Assembly (NCBI GenBank): GCA_020226215.1
Contig: CM035226.1
Span: forward strand, 67,727,455 to 67,791,454
DNA from: Sindora glabra
Lineage: Eukaryota; Streptophyta; Magnoliopsida; Fabales; Fabaceae
Length of the DNA: 64,000 nt
Reading direction: 5' to 3'
Shown here: in pieces, positions 13,913 to 26,389 of the stretch
Position numbering within the stretch: the first letter of the stretch is position 1
How the letters are laid out: every line of letters starts with the position of its first letter
Made by a program: the position numbers and the translations under genes
The notes under the pieces: generated by a model
Databases searched by the model: none
The model's input: only the letters and a program-made list of their open reading frames with translations
What the model was told of the DNA's origin: nothing

Positions 13913-14185
13913 TTAAAATTTTGTCATGAAATAATAATAAAAAATAGGAAAGAAATAACAAGAAATATGAATAATATAAGAAGAATTTCTCTTATTCATA
14001 AATATAAAGGATCCTTCATATAACATCTATATATACCAAATTTGATAACCATTTATGATGAATATAAGGTTGGTTTTAAAAGAATAATGATGGATTTGTA
14101 AAAGGTATAAGGCTAATCGAAAGTCATAAGTAGAATTAAATGCTTTCATTATTTTTATTATTAATGTATTATGCAATAATATCAT

Positions 14186-14188
<3 letters not shown>

Positions 14189-14253
<65 letters not shown>
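14189..14253. repeat. (AT)n microsatellite
   Basis: An uninterrupted AT dinucleotide run of about 32 units, within the left LTR-side sequence of the copia-type element. Likely length-polymorphic. Confidence 0.97.
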
Positions 14254-14255
<2 letters not shown>

Positions 14256-14799
14256 CTTGTTTAATTATGTACGAATATAATGATAATAATTAAAGTTATG
14301 TTGTGAAATGTGTGAACTAAGTGTTAGGTACAAGGGGTGAATCCATAATAAGTTTGTGAATATTGATTATGTTCTATTGATCTAGAATATTTACTCATTA
14401 AGCCATGGACTGACCATTTACCATTTTTATAGATTCCTAGACTGACCTTCTACCACCAACCCAAAGCTGAGTTCCTCGAGGATCATTCAATTTGGTTAGG
14501 CAACATAAGATATGTTAGCATAGATAGTTATTTTAAGGCTTACTCTTGTATAGATTAATGGTAGAGAAATAAAAATCTCCTTTTGAGGTTAGTTAGGCCA
14601 AATTACCCTTAAAAAAAGGTTAAGCAATAAATAGGACTAACTCCTTTTATATTTGACTCTGAAATGATGAATGAAATTCATTATTTTTCTTTCACTATGT
14701 GATCTTCCTTTATAATAAATTGCATGGGCTATAATATCATAATAAGAAAAATAGATTAGGCTAATGGAACTAGATAGTGGGCTCCACACCTATCACAAC

Positions 14800-15682
14800 T
14801 AGTGTAGGGTCATGACAGTAACACTTTTCCTTACAAATCCATTTTGTAAAAAATATATCTCATTAAAACCTTCATTACAAAAAATCCAATAAGAAAAAAA
14901 TGCAATGAAAGAAAAAGAGTACATTAATCTTTTAGTGAATAATTTGCCTCATTAAAAACTTATTATAGAAACCCAATTAGAAAAAAAAATCATGGTTAAG
15001 TGAAAAAAATAGTGCAACATAAGTTTAATTCCCTCTATTAAAAATATCATTGAAGAATTTTAAGTTAATGCCTTCACTAATAATTCAATCAAGGATCACT
15101 TGAATAAACTTGTAGTCATGATGAACTATTATAATCCCTTTGCTAGCATGAGAAAGAAATGTCTCTTTTGATGCATTATCCTTTCAATTGAGCTTTTGCA
15201 TGTAGCATTACTTGTATATAGATTTTTTGAAATTTATTGTTTGAAATTTATGAACATATCTATAGGATATGATAAGGAAATTGATTCTTGGCTTTTTTTT
15301 TTACCATTACTTGTTTCATACATGTTAGGAAAATTGTAATTGTAATTAATCTTACTAAGAAGCATGATATATATGCATCATCATGTGTCTACAAATTGTA
15401 ATACGGAATCAAACTTTATATAGATTAAACATCTTGCATTTGCATGACCAAATAATTATCACTCAAAATTCATGTAAATAAAATAATCTCATATCAATTA
15501 TTCTATAAAAATAACAAAATGTTTGTTTAGTTTCATTCTAATATCTTCTGGTTGGGAAAAAAATTATATTACAATTAATACTTGTTTCACGAATTATGCT
15601 ACAAAAATTCAAAAATTATGATAATTTTATCTTTTGTCATGGGAAAAAATTCAAATAAATATAGAAAAAACTAAAAAATTTA
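14800..15682. other. copia-associated non-coding sequence
   Basis: Contains repeated 'CATTAAAAACCTT / AAACCCAAT / GGAAAAAGAGT'-type phrases (14860-15050). I associate these with the 3' region of plant copia elements. No open frame of note. Provisional. Confidence 0.3.
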
Positions 15683-16720
15683 TACTACAAAAAAATTTTA
15701 CTTGTAGCAAAATATCACTTATACCACAAACTAAGTTATGAGAATATATTTTCTATTACAATGTATTACTAGTGCAATAAAATAAGTTACAAGAAAATAT
15801 TTCTTATGACAAATTATTACTTATTCTATTATATAAGTCAAAAAAATTTATCCGTAACCAAGTATTACTTATGCCATAAATTAATTCTATGGATAAGATT
15901 ATAGTTGAATGTACCATTTCTATGATAACTATATATATAAAAAGGCTATTTATAATAAGTGCAACATACAATAATATAATAGATAACAAAAAATACAAAT
16001 ATTTATATGTTACAAGTATTTAGTAAATAACTAATTCATCACTTAAGTTATAAGACTTTAACTAATTGATCAAATCAAACAACGATTTTAGGAATTTGAT
16101 AAATAACTTATTTAATCAACAAATTGGCCCCAGTCAATCAAAATAAAAAAGCTATATAATCTAATATTTTTAATTAGTTAATTCATAAAATATATATAAA
16201 AAGATAGAACTACTCATAAAATGTATAATTATGTACACTTATTATTTCTTTTAAATAATAAAGGTAAAAGTTGAACCTCAAACCATAAGATATGTAAGAA
16301 AGAATTCAATTATTAAGCTTTTAAGTATTTTTGTTTATATATGTATCAAGTTTAATATCTACTAGAATGTAATAGTTTTCATAAATAATAAATAATAAAT
16401 AATCATTTAACTTTCCATCAATTAAATTTATATAATAAAATTAATATATATCAATAAAATAAATATTATAATATATTAAAAATTATGTTATATAATTATT
16501 TAATGAATTTAAATTTTTTATATATTAAAATTAAAAATTAATAGGATTAACCTATACATATAAATAATACATAGAAATATAATAATTTTTCTAATTTATT
16601 GTTCAGTATAATTTTTAAAATATTGTTTAAACAAAAATATATAATTTAAAGTATAAAATATTATAAAAATATTTATTTTTTATCACATAACATTATTCTT
16701 ATAACATGTGTTGACAAAGA

Positions 16721-16783
<63 letters not shown>

Positions 16784-18179
16784 AAATATTAAAATTATTA
16801 TATTATTTATAAATAGTATGATTTGTGGCATAAGTTAAAATAAAATTATTATAGAAATATATAATAACAAGTTTTACACTTATCACTGTGATATTAATGA
16901 AACTTTCATTAAAAATTAAAAATAACAGTTATATAAAATTATATATAATATAATAATAATTAAATTATTATATTAAAAATTTTAACTAAATTATATTTAA
17001 GAAAATGATATATATAAAATAGTCTAAAATTTGAGTTTTATCTATTATTAATTTTAGTTATATCAATTTTATTCATAACAGATATTTTGTAATAATTTAT
17101 TCACTTCTAGATAATAATTTAATTAATTTAGTTCATTTATTTATAATTTTATTAATGAATTAATCATTTGATAAATAGAAGGATAAAAATTAAATATAAA
17201 TTATAGATGAGAGTTGAAATTAATAGTGAAAATTTGTGAATGGTTAAATAATTTAACTTATACTTCTAAATAATAAAAATATATATTATAAATAGAAATC
17301 AAAAGTAAATGATTTATAATAAATTTAAATATGCATGATAGTTTAAAGTTCTTATTTATATGGATATTTGTTTCATATAATTTAACATTTATTGAAACAG
17401 TTTTTAAAAATAATAAAAAATTGAATTAAAAGATATGAAAATTTTACTTTTATCTTGTAATAACTCAAATAACAATAATTCATAAAAATACTAATAAAGA
17501 AAAAATAACTAATTGAATTACTTATGAGAGATAAAATTAATATGAGATATTTATAAAATTAAATTTGATATAAGCAATATTAGTAATGGAACAAAAATTT
17601 AGTCTATAAGAAAAAAATTTTAAAATAAAATTATAAAACTTTTTAGCATTATGTAATATTTTATGATATAAGTAGTGTCACATGAGTATAATTTTATTTT
17701 TTAAATTAATTGGTTAATTAAAACTTGGTATAAAATATGTTGTATTATAATGTTAAAGAAACTAAACTGGCAGTAATGGTAAGGTTTGGACATTTCTTAA
17801 CTTGGATATTCAAATTTGATTTTTAATAAATGCAATTTGCAATTACTAAATGGATAAAGTTTCAATGATTTACATTAGTTTAATATAGATTGAAAATATT
17901 AACATGTTTCAACATATGTGCAAACAAAATGATAAGATAGCACTTGATCAAGATGTATCTTTCTTATCATGTTTGTACTCATGGCTAAAAAAACTATTAG
18001 CCACAAGTAAATTCATGGCAAAAAAAATATACTTATAGGTTAAAAAAACCTATTAGCCATAGGTTAGTCCATAGCAAAAAAAATATTTATATCACAAGAC
18101 CTTTTTTTCTATGACAATTTCCTTGCGATGCTTATTTATGCTATGGGACCATGTAAGCTAGTATTCCATTCTCGTAGTA
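15683..18179. mobile_element. Possible non-autonomous CACTA-like element
   Basis: The left end reads TACTACAAAAAAATTTTAC, like the CACTACAAAAA terminus of plant CACTA elements with the first C changed. The right end, read on the minus strand, starts TACTACGAGAATGG. Both subterminal regions hold reiterated short motifs; on the right these include 'ATTAGCCA(C/T)A' and 'CATGGCAAAAAAAATA' units between 17980 and 18090. No transposase is visible and a 3-bp target duplication is not evident, so the call is tentative. If real, it is nested in the copia element. Confidence 0.3.
16723..16778. repeat. (AT)n microsatellite
   Basis: About 28 uninterrupted AT units in very AT-rich non-coding DNA. Confidence 0.97.
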
Positions 18180-18352
18180 AAATAGCACAACCATTGAAAA
18201 TTTAATCTTATGAGACAATTTTAATTATGGCATAAGTGATAATTTATTGTAATGTATTTTGTTAATAGACTTGTCAAAAAACTATGTTAGAACATATGTT
18301 ATTAGCAAGTTATATCAATTGCACTAAAATATGGTATTTTAGGAACTAAGAA

Positions 18353-18354
<2 letters not shown>

Positions 18355-18423
<69 letters not shown>
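18355..18423. repeat. (TTA)n microsatellite
   Basis: About 23 perfect TTA units next to the copia RT remnant. Confidence 0.97.
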
Positions 18424-18424
<1 letters not shown>

Positions 18425-18539
18425 GAAGTTTGAAGTGAATCCTTATTTATACTAAATAATTGAATGATTACTAGGATATTTAATAAATATGATTCATCAA
18501 TGTAAAAATATTTTAGGATCTTTTCATTTTGATTAATGA

Positions 18540-18730
18540 ATAAATAATCTATAATTTAAATGCTTGATTTGCAAGTCAAGGCATAACTTAAATTTTTAAG
18601 ATATTTTATCTCAAACTTCATTTTTTCAAATACTATATTGCATTTCAAAGCTCTGCATTAGTTCTAATAATATCTAAATCATCAATATGTATAGCAATTA
18701 TAATGAACTCATATTTATATTTCTTTATAA
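18540..18730 (-). pseudogene. copia reverse transcriptase fragment
   Basis: The minus strand encodes IIIAIHIDDLDI. This is the RT active-site block of Ty1-copia, where the usual YVDD is HIDD here and both catalytic aspartates (codons at 18678-18683) are kept. LCLDLQIKH follows about 90 bp downstream. Surrounding frames are broken. It is part of the 13.9-23.3 kb element. Confidence 0.55.
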
Positions 18731-21699
18731 AAATACAAGAGTTTTTATATACTTCTTTTAGCAAATATTCATTAAAATAATTGTACCATATTACTCTTAA
18801 TTATTTTAATCTATATAAAGATCTTTGTAACTAAATTGAATATATTTCTCAAGAATTTAAATTGCAAACTTCAAGTATCTAAAATCTTTCAAGGATTTTC
18901 ATATAATATTATTGTCAATTTCCACACATAGAATAAAATATATTATATCCATTAAATGTATATCAAGTTTTGATATATTGCTAAAAATTCTATCCACTAT
19001 ATGCAAATAAATATTACTCATAGCTAATGATAATCTTTGTAAAAACCCTTGTTCTACAAATCATGCTTTATATTACAACTTCAATTTTCTCATTTTTTTG
19101 GCATAACTATACATTTGTACCTTATTAGCTTTACACCTTCTAAGTGTTTCATTGGATTAACACCTTTTGGCTTTTTTTTTCACTTTTCAAATAAATTTAA
19201 ATTTTGCATTTTTATCTTGGCCAATAATCGTCATTTTATAAATTTAGGATCCTCACTAATTACTATCATTTATAATATTAAGCTCTAAATTATATATAAT
19301 AATAAATATTATCGATAACTATTTCCTTTTTGGTTCCATCTTTCTCACTAGAGACATAATCAATTAATATCTCATTATGTTCATAAATTTTAAATGGCTA
19401 GCTTTTTCTATAAGTTTATCATTAAATATGTCTAAAATCTCTTCAAAATTATTTAATTCTTAATAAGAGTATTTATTTGCCTTTTATTTATTTTGAGAAT
19501 ATTTGTATTTGGAACTAATAGTTTTATTATATTCTAAGCATGTTTTTAACTTAATTATTATTGATAAACATATTGCCCTACTTGGGCATCAATATGAATA
19601 GAAGCATTTGAATTAATATTTATTTATTCTCTTTTAGTTGGCAATATATTTGGCAATTTCTCTATACTTTGCACATAAATCATCCTATGAATTTCTAGTT
19701 CATACAACTTTGCATAAGAATCAAGATGATTATATATCATATTATTTTTATAGTTGCATATTTTCTCCATTTAAGTTTAGGTAATATAACTTCAGTATGT
19801 GAATCTAAATTCTCTATCACTTTTCAAGATCATGTATGTGCATTGTGATGGAGTAAAAATATGTTGCACATTCAATAAGTTCTCTACATTTAGAACATTT
19901 TAACTCTTAACTAAAGTTAATTTTAAAGGAAAACAATAACTTTTTAACTTAATGCATATAAGTATTATAACATGCAAAGTTGCACGTCCTTCGTGATGAT
20001 AGAAGAAGTCATATTTTCTTAAACAATAATATAGTTGATAATTTAGGACATCAGAATTATTTTAACCAAGACATAATGCACATACTTTAGGCAGTGGCTT
20101 ACCTAGAACCTATAGTTCAATAGGGTTAATATTTTTTTAATGTCTTATATATTGATATAAGCATAATATTATCATATATTCATAAATTATACTAGTGTGT
20201 GTATTAAGTAATATAATAAAATATTTAGCATTCGTTTCTTATAATTATTTTAATATGATTTCTTTTACCTATTTTAATAATCACACATATGATTAGGTGA
20301 ACTATTAAAAAAAGTAAATAATTAAGAATCAATATATCTAAAAAGTAAATAATATGAAAAAGTATTTATTTTTGTGTGTATTATCAAAATGAAGTGTTAG
20401 TGTTATACATTTTAAGCAAAGGAATATATGGGATATTTTACGATAAATTTTAAGTAGATTTTGAATGTAATCAATAGATATTAAATTCCCTTGTGCTTAA
20501 ATTTATTATAAAAAATATTTCTTTTAAGAATATCAATTCAATAGATATTGATAAATATTTGTAGTAACATGTATGCTTTCTTTTAAAATGATAACTAAGT
20601 AAAATTCAATGATTATTTAAAATTTATCTTAACTAATTGTGATATTAATAAATATTATTTCCCTAATTTATTGATAGAATGGATCATTTAGACTTTGAAT
20701 ATATATTTTAGTGGAATAATCAATTATTTTTCCACTTAGTCCTAATTAAAATTTAACAAAATTAAATTAAATTTACAAATAATAAGTAGAAGTTAGTAGG
20801 TGCAAGTGCCCTTATTAGCTTTTACCAGATCTACCCTAGACTTTAGAATGTCCAACACTTGGTTTCATTAGAATATAATAATCATTAAAGTGTTTGGATA
20901 TAAATCTACTAACATTATCAAGATGTATTGTCTTAATTACATAATTAAAAAATTGTGCTCAAAGGTGAATTACTTAAGCAAATAATTTTACAAATACCAT
21001 GTTGTAAGTTGACAATGAATATTATGTGACAATTTTCTTGAAGTATTAACTAAAATCATAAAATATCTAAATAGTCCACATATTAGATAAATGGAACAAC
21101 ATACGTTAGCTTGTGTTCATTCTAAAAATACTAGAAATTCAATTTCAAATTTAGCTAGTAATTGCCTTATAATTAATTTGCTTAAGAATAAGTAGCACAT
21201 GAAAATTTATTAAATTGAAGAATCTTTTGGTTGTTTAATGGATGATCTTGTTAGTTTTCATCCTATAATTGTTAATGGCTTAACCGATTATGCCAAATAT
21301 TTGGGTTAATAAACTTTTGGCTCATTATTATATTTCAACTAGATTTATATGTGTAGTATAACTAAAAGAAAACAATGGTAACTTTTTCAATATTTTTTTT
21401 ACTTGAGACAACCACTATAATATAAAGATATTTAGTATCTGTTTTATTATTGTTTTTATTCCATTATATATCTCTAAAACTTAATAAGCCTCTAAGACTT
21501 AGATGATAATAATGTATCATTTATAACTATTTTTATTCTTTTTGGAAAAATAACATTAGCTCTCCTAAAGCCTTTAATCAAATTTCAACTACTATATTAG
21601 CATAACAATTGATCAATTCTTCATTCAAAATATTCAAAGAAATCTATCACATTTAAATATGTTATATCATAAAGATTATAGTTAAAGGCATTATTATCA

Positions 21700-21705
<6 letters not shown>

Positions 21706-21742
<37 letters not shown>
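21706..21742. repeat. (AG)n microsatellite
   Basis: About 18 AG units within the gag region of the copia-type element. Confidence 0.97.
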
Positions 21743-21747
<5 letters not shown>

Positions 21748-21759
21748 TTTAACACTTTC

Positions 21760-21880
21760 GTCTTTCACTTTAAGTGGACCTTGATAAAATTTCACAAAAT
21801 ATTTAAAAGTATGACAAGGATGTAACTAATGGCCTTTCATACCACATTGGTATCGTACATTCTTAGAATTGAATCTTTTG
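21760..21880 (-). pseudogene. copia gag zinc-knuckle fragment
   Basis: The minus strand reads RYQCGMKGH, a TAG stop, then LHPCHTFKYFVKFYQGPLK. It follows the CCHC nucleocapsid pattern and the downstream gag tail of copia elements. The first Cys appears changed to Arg and the Trp after GH changed to a stop, so the knuckle is inactive. Confidence 0.55.
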
Positions 21881-23439
21881 AGTTTTTATTATATAGATCT
21901 TTCTCTTTATATTCCTTACTTTAGTAGGAAAAACTAATCCTATCATCATTTGTACTATTCTTATAATTACCACAATTGCATAATTAATTGGGGAATTTTC
22001 CACATATATGATTATAATCACAATCACAACATTGTCTATGTATAAGCTCTTTTTTATCATTAATGTATTCACATTAGAGAATGCAATAAAACAACAGGAT
22101 AAATTTCATTATTTTTCATTAAAAATTTGTTATTTTATCCAACCAACCACAAGAAGGTATGAAACAACAAAGAAAAATTTTAATGATGATTAAAGAAAAA
22201 TAAAAGAAAATAGATTTTACAATTGATAAAGGAAAGAAAAAGTAACAACAGGAAACAAATCTACTTCAGCTGGTCACTTTATCTTTCTTTCAAATAAAGG
22301 ATCTTTTAACATCTAAAAATTTTGCTTTCAATTTATGAAGATAATGATGGAGGAAAATTGTTAACTTTGCATATCTTTACATTGATACATTATTCCTTTG
22401 TTTATTTGCATCTCCAAGATCAATTGCATTAAATTTCATCATCTAATATATATGACAAGTAATTCTTACCAAAATCCGGAGGACATAACTAAAGTCACAT
22501 GTGCTTGCAAGAAGCTTAGGGATTTCGCCTCTCACTAAGCTTTTATCCAAAATTTCAATCGCATGCATCTTTATAGAATTCTCTTTTGTTTAAGGAAACT
22601 TGCAAACTCTGGTGAGAAGCTTGTCACATATATTCATGGTGTCCAAGAGCTAGATAGAACTAAAACTTGATTCTTTAATAATTTTCCAAAATCTATAGCA
22701 AGACTTTGTAATGGTGCATTAAAAACATAAGCATTGCAATATAACACCATTGTTGGGTGCAGTAAATCATGACACAAATAAATAATTATAGATAAAAGTT
22801 AAAGATATAAAGTCAAAATTTTGTACAGAATATTATTTAATAAGAAATAGGAGATACATTTCAATCAAATAAATGATTAAAAAATATATAATAAGATTCA
22901 TCTGACAATAAAACTAAGCACTTCAGCTATTAACAAATGTATCACAAATAATATATAAGACGTTTGAATAAAAAGATCCAATCCTATATGAAACACTTTT
23001 CAATACAACATAAATAAACCAGATAATATTTAATCCAACTGTCAATACTTTAAGATAAAATTTGATAATAAACCGAAAGAAAGGGATATATAAATTCATA
23101 GTTCTCTTTTTTGAACCCAAAAGCTCAATATGAAAGAGTTTTTTTTATTAATAATGTATCATGAAATAACAATAAAAAAGGCAAGAAAATAAGAGAATAG
23201 AATATGAATAATATAAAAGGAGTTTCTCTTATTTATAAATATATAGAATCCTTTATATGACATCTCCATATATAAGCTCAATGTACCAATCGATAAGTAT
23301 CATTAATTGATATACTAATTAATAAATATTACTAACTGATATTTATCACTAATTAATTACAAAAGTGATTGGGTAAATCTCAATTAAATAATTAATAAAT
23401 AAATTAAAGATATTTAATATATATCATATAAATAAATAT

Positions 23440-23990
23440 TTTGAATATAATTAATTTTTATTTATTAGATAAAATTAAAAGAGTATACAAGCACTTCTCA
23501 TAAGTTAATGATCAAAGCAAAACTTTAATACATCAAGGTTTTCAACAAAAATACTATTAAAAGCTAAAATTTTCACTTCTTACTAAGTTTGACTCAATTA
23601 TTTCTTAAAAATTTTAATTCGGATTCTCACTTAAAAATTCAATATTTATATGGATCTTATTAATACATTTACATAGGCATGCACTTGCATAATAATTATT
23701 TTGAACTATTTTTTATTTGATAGTACATTTGAGTAAAAATTAAAATGATATTATAAAAAAATATATAAATTTTATCATAAAAAATACAAGACAATACACT
23801 TATGTTATATATTAGTTAAAAAAAGTTGTAACACAAATTTCTAGTAAATTACAAAAAACCCCTTTCAATTATTTCCAATGTGTATATATTTGATGTTAGT
23901 ATAAAATTAAATAAATAACTTTCATATGCTTTAAAAATCCTACCTGGAAAACTTACTAAAAACTTACAAAATAAGTCATATGTTTAATAT
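23440..23990. repeat. Repeat 'R', copy 1, right part
   Basis: Collinear with 28925-29377 plus 31091-31200. Shared phrases include GATAAAATTAAAAGAGTA, GCAAAACTTTAAT, ATCATAAAAAAT and AATGTGTATATA. At 23902-23911 it carries TAAAATTAAA uninterrupted, the empty version of the site occupied by the 1.7-kb element in copy 2. Confidence 0.7.
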
Positions 23991-24139
23991 ATGGTTGTTA
24001 AAACTATAAAGGGGATTAACGACCTTTATATACATCTATATAGGGAGGTTAGCAATCTCCATTTTTCTATATGAATAAAAAAATATTAATTTAATAAAAA
24101 TAAAATAATAAAAGATATTCTATCACATTTTTGTGCCTA

Positions 24140-24440
24140 TAGCAATGATAAAGTTGCTAATAGCTAAACAACAAATTCTCTAAAGTTTAGATAGGCAATA
24201 ATTTTGAGAGTGTAGCCTTTTATTTTGGGTTTGAGCAATACTTTCTAGGCAATAGATACAAATCTATTGGCTAAAGATGAAATCGATAACGATTTTAAGA
24301 GCATTGCTTTTTATTCTAGGTTTAAGCAACACTTTTTTTCAATGACAAATAAGAAATTGTTGCCTAAAAGTGAAATAGACAACAATTTTCAAAATTTCAT
24401 CATTTGTTTTTTATTTAAGCAAAACTTAAAAATTTATTTC
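24140..24440. repeat. Degenerate tandem repeat, about 92-bp period, three units
   Basis: The block around TTTAAGCAACACTTT recurs at 24230, 24321 and 24414. Each is preceded by a 'GGCAATA / TTGCCTAAA' and 'GATAACGATTTT'-type segment. Such subterminal arrays are typical of CACTA or Mutator termini, but no element end was found. The 81-codon plus-strand frame at 24267-24512 is a by-product of the repeat. Confidence 0.55.
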
Positions 24441-25122
24441 CTAAAACCTAAACAAGCAATGTTTTTAAAAGTGTTATGTTATATTTTTAATTGGTTGCTA
24501 GTGGTTGTCTAATATATAATAAGTAACACTTAACTGGTCATTATCATTAATTATTTTTCAAAAAAAGTTATTTTTCAAAAATTTATTTTATGTGAAATAA
24601 ATTAAATAATATTTTAAGCTTCTAAAATTTCACCAAATTTTCAAAAATTATTTTTTAATTTTATTTTTTATACTTTATTTTATACATTAATTCAATAGTT
24701 GTTAAGTGAATAGTAAATGCTTCCCTATGCAATGTAATTCTTGATTCTTAAGAAGTTTGTGGATTAATGCTAAGCATCCATCATTCTAATTTAGAAGATG
24801 TAGTGAATGGAAGAAAGCTTATTGATCATATAGAAACATACATACATACAAGTGTATACCATATGAATAAGATGAATTAGGAGTGTTGGTCAATTATAGT
24901 ATTAATGTATTACTACATATCATAAGTGTTACATGCTACTTTTTTATGCATTTGTGCTTATGATGTTGTAGTCTATGATGTGGACACATAAGGTTTTATG
25001 TACTAATGGATTTTTATTTTGTGCTAAGGTTGCATGTATTTTTAGGATATATATACCGAGGAAGTAAGTTCATCATATGATTTGGAATAAATTAAAATCA
25101 TTCTTTCACATTTGTTATGCTA

Positions 25123-26389
25123 AAAATTAAATTAATAAAGGCAAAGTTATCCAATAATAAATGTTCATTAATGTAACCAACTATTCTTAGCTTCCATACC
25201 TTTAAAATTTACTTAGGTATTATAGTCTTGACTTGTTATTTACTTATATCTAGCTCTTATTTTGGTCTCCCACAGTATGGTTTTTATTTTGGAACTTAAA
25301 GATTGTTTATATCAATTTATCCCTTTATTATTTAATATCATCTAATTATGTCCTTTTGCAAGTTTACCATCAAAATGTTACATATTAAAAACTATATCTC
25401 CTAAAAAGTAGAGTATTTTCACCATTTAATTGTCTTTAAATCTTAAAGAAAATAATTCAAAATAAAAAACATAATTCGTAATATCTTAATTACATTCTAA
25501 TGGTAAAAATACTTAACATCCTAAGGAGTAAAGCTATTAATGAAACAACCTTACATATTAAATAAATAGCTGATGTGGCATTATCTAACAATGTCCTAAT
25601 AGTCAAAATAATTCTTACTCTTCTTGATATTTAACTAAGGGCTAGTTTGATATAGTGATAAAAATAATTAATCATTGATTAATTTTAATGTGTAATAATC
25701 ATGATTTTCTCTCATTATTTGCATGATTTTAATAATGATTATTTTTCTTCAACAATAATTAGCGTAGAAATTTTTAATGAGAGAGAAATCACAATTAAAA
25801 AATAAGTTACCAAAGATTGTTTATTATTTAATTATGATTTTTCTCTCATTAAGGACATTTCTTTCTAAAAAATGTATTATTACTAAGAGTGGTACCAGAC
25901 ATCAAATTATAATATACACTCAAATATATCAATAATTAATTATTTTATCATTATAAGTCTATAATTGAACCAAACAAATCATAAATAGTTAATGTTGCAT
26001 CATCTAATAATGATCTAGCAATCTAGATAATGACATATGCTATACAATATCAGTACAATAACACACAATGATTAGAGTAAAATTAACCATTTGTTTCTCA
26101 TTTTGGTACATGCATAACTTTTCCTAATTACAAGAAGTCAAAAGTAAAATTGGTTGAACAAATAAAAACTTCCCATTGATGACAAAAACAAAATAAAAAT
26201 AAAAACTTCCTAACAATGCACTTGAGATAGAGAACAACTAAAGTTCACTTCAAATAGATCTTCAAATCAAAGTGTACAAAATCTTTACTTCAAATGCTTT
26301 ATGTCATAAGATTACATTAATACAAGAATTTAAATTTAATTCAACATTAGTATAAATCAGTTTTATACTATCATCCACATAAAAGGACA
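25123..26389. repeat. Repeat 'R', copy 2, left part
   Basis: Homologous and collinear to 12659-13610. It contains an extra 340-bp block at 25639-25980 and is interrupted at about 26390, resuming at 27880. The internal phrases match copy 1 in order, so this is an old duplicated element, not chance similarity. Confidence 0.7.
25639..25980. mobile_element. Foldback MITE nested in repeat R
   Basis: This block is absent from the paralogous position in copy 1 (near 13196). It starts GGGCTAGTTTGATATAG and ends AATTGAACCAAACAAATC; the ends are imperfect inverted repeats of the common GTTTGGTT type. Inside, TTTTCTCTCATT and AATGAGAGAGAAA occur in inverted positions, so much of the element can fold back. 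Probably an hAT- or Mutator-class MITE. The target duplication is not clear. Confidence 0.5.

Larger units (their letters stand above)
13913..23280 (-). mobile_element. Degenerate Ty1-copia retrotransposon with nested insertions
   Basis: LTR-like sequence at 13918-14040 (TCATGAAATAATAATAAAA...) is repeated in the same orientation at 23155-23275. Both carry a TATTTATAAAT-type promoter on the minus strand. Minus-strand coding remains lie between: a gag zinc-knuckle piece at 21858-21809 (YQCGMKGH, stop, LHPCH) and an RT piece at 18710-18560 reading IAIHIDDLDI and further on LCLDLQIKH, matching copia 'YVDDLNII' and 'FCLGLQIEHL'. gag on the high-coordinate side and RT on the low side fit a minus-strand element. 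It is interrupted by microsatellites and probably a CACTA-like element. LTR ends and target-site duplications could not be fixed. Confidence 0.55.

Noticed and set aside
22008..22193. 61-codon plus-strand frame within the copia region
   Set aside because: Antisense to the gag region of the retroelement and featureless.
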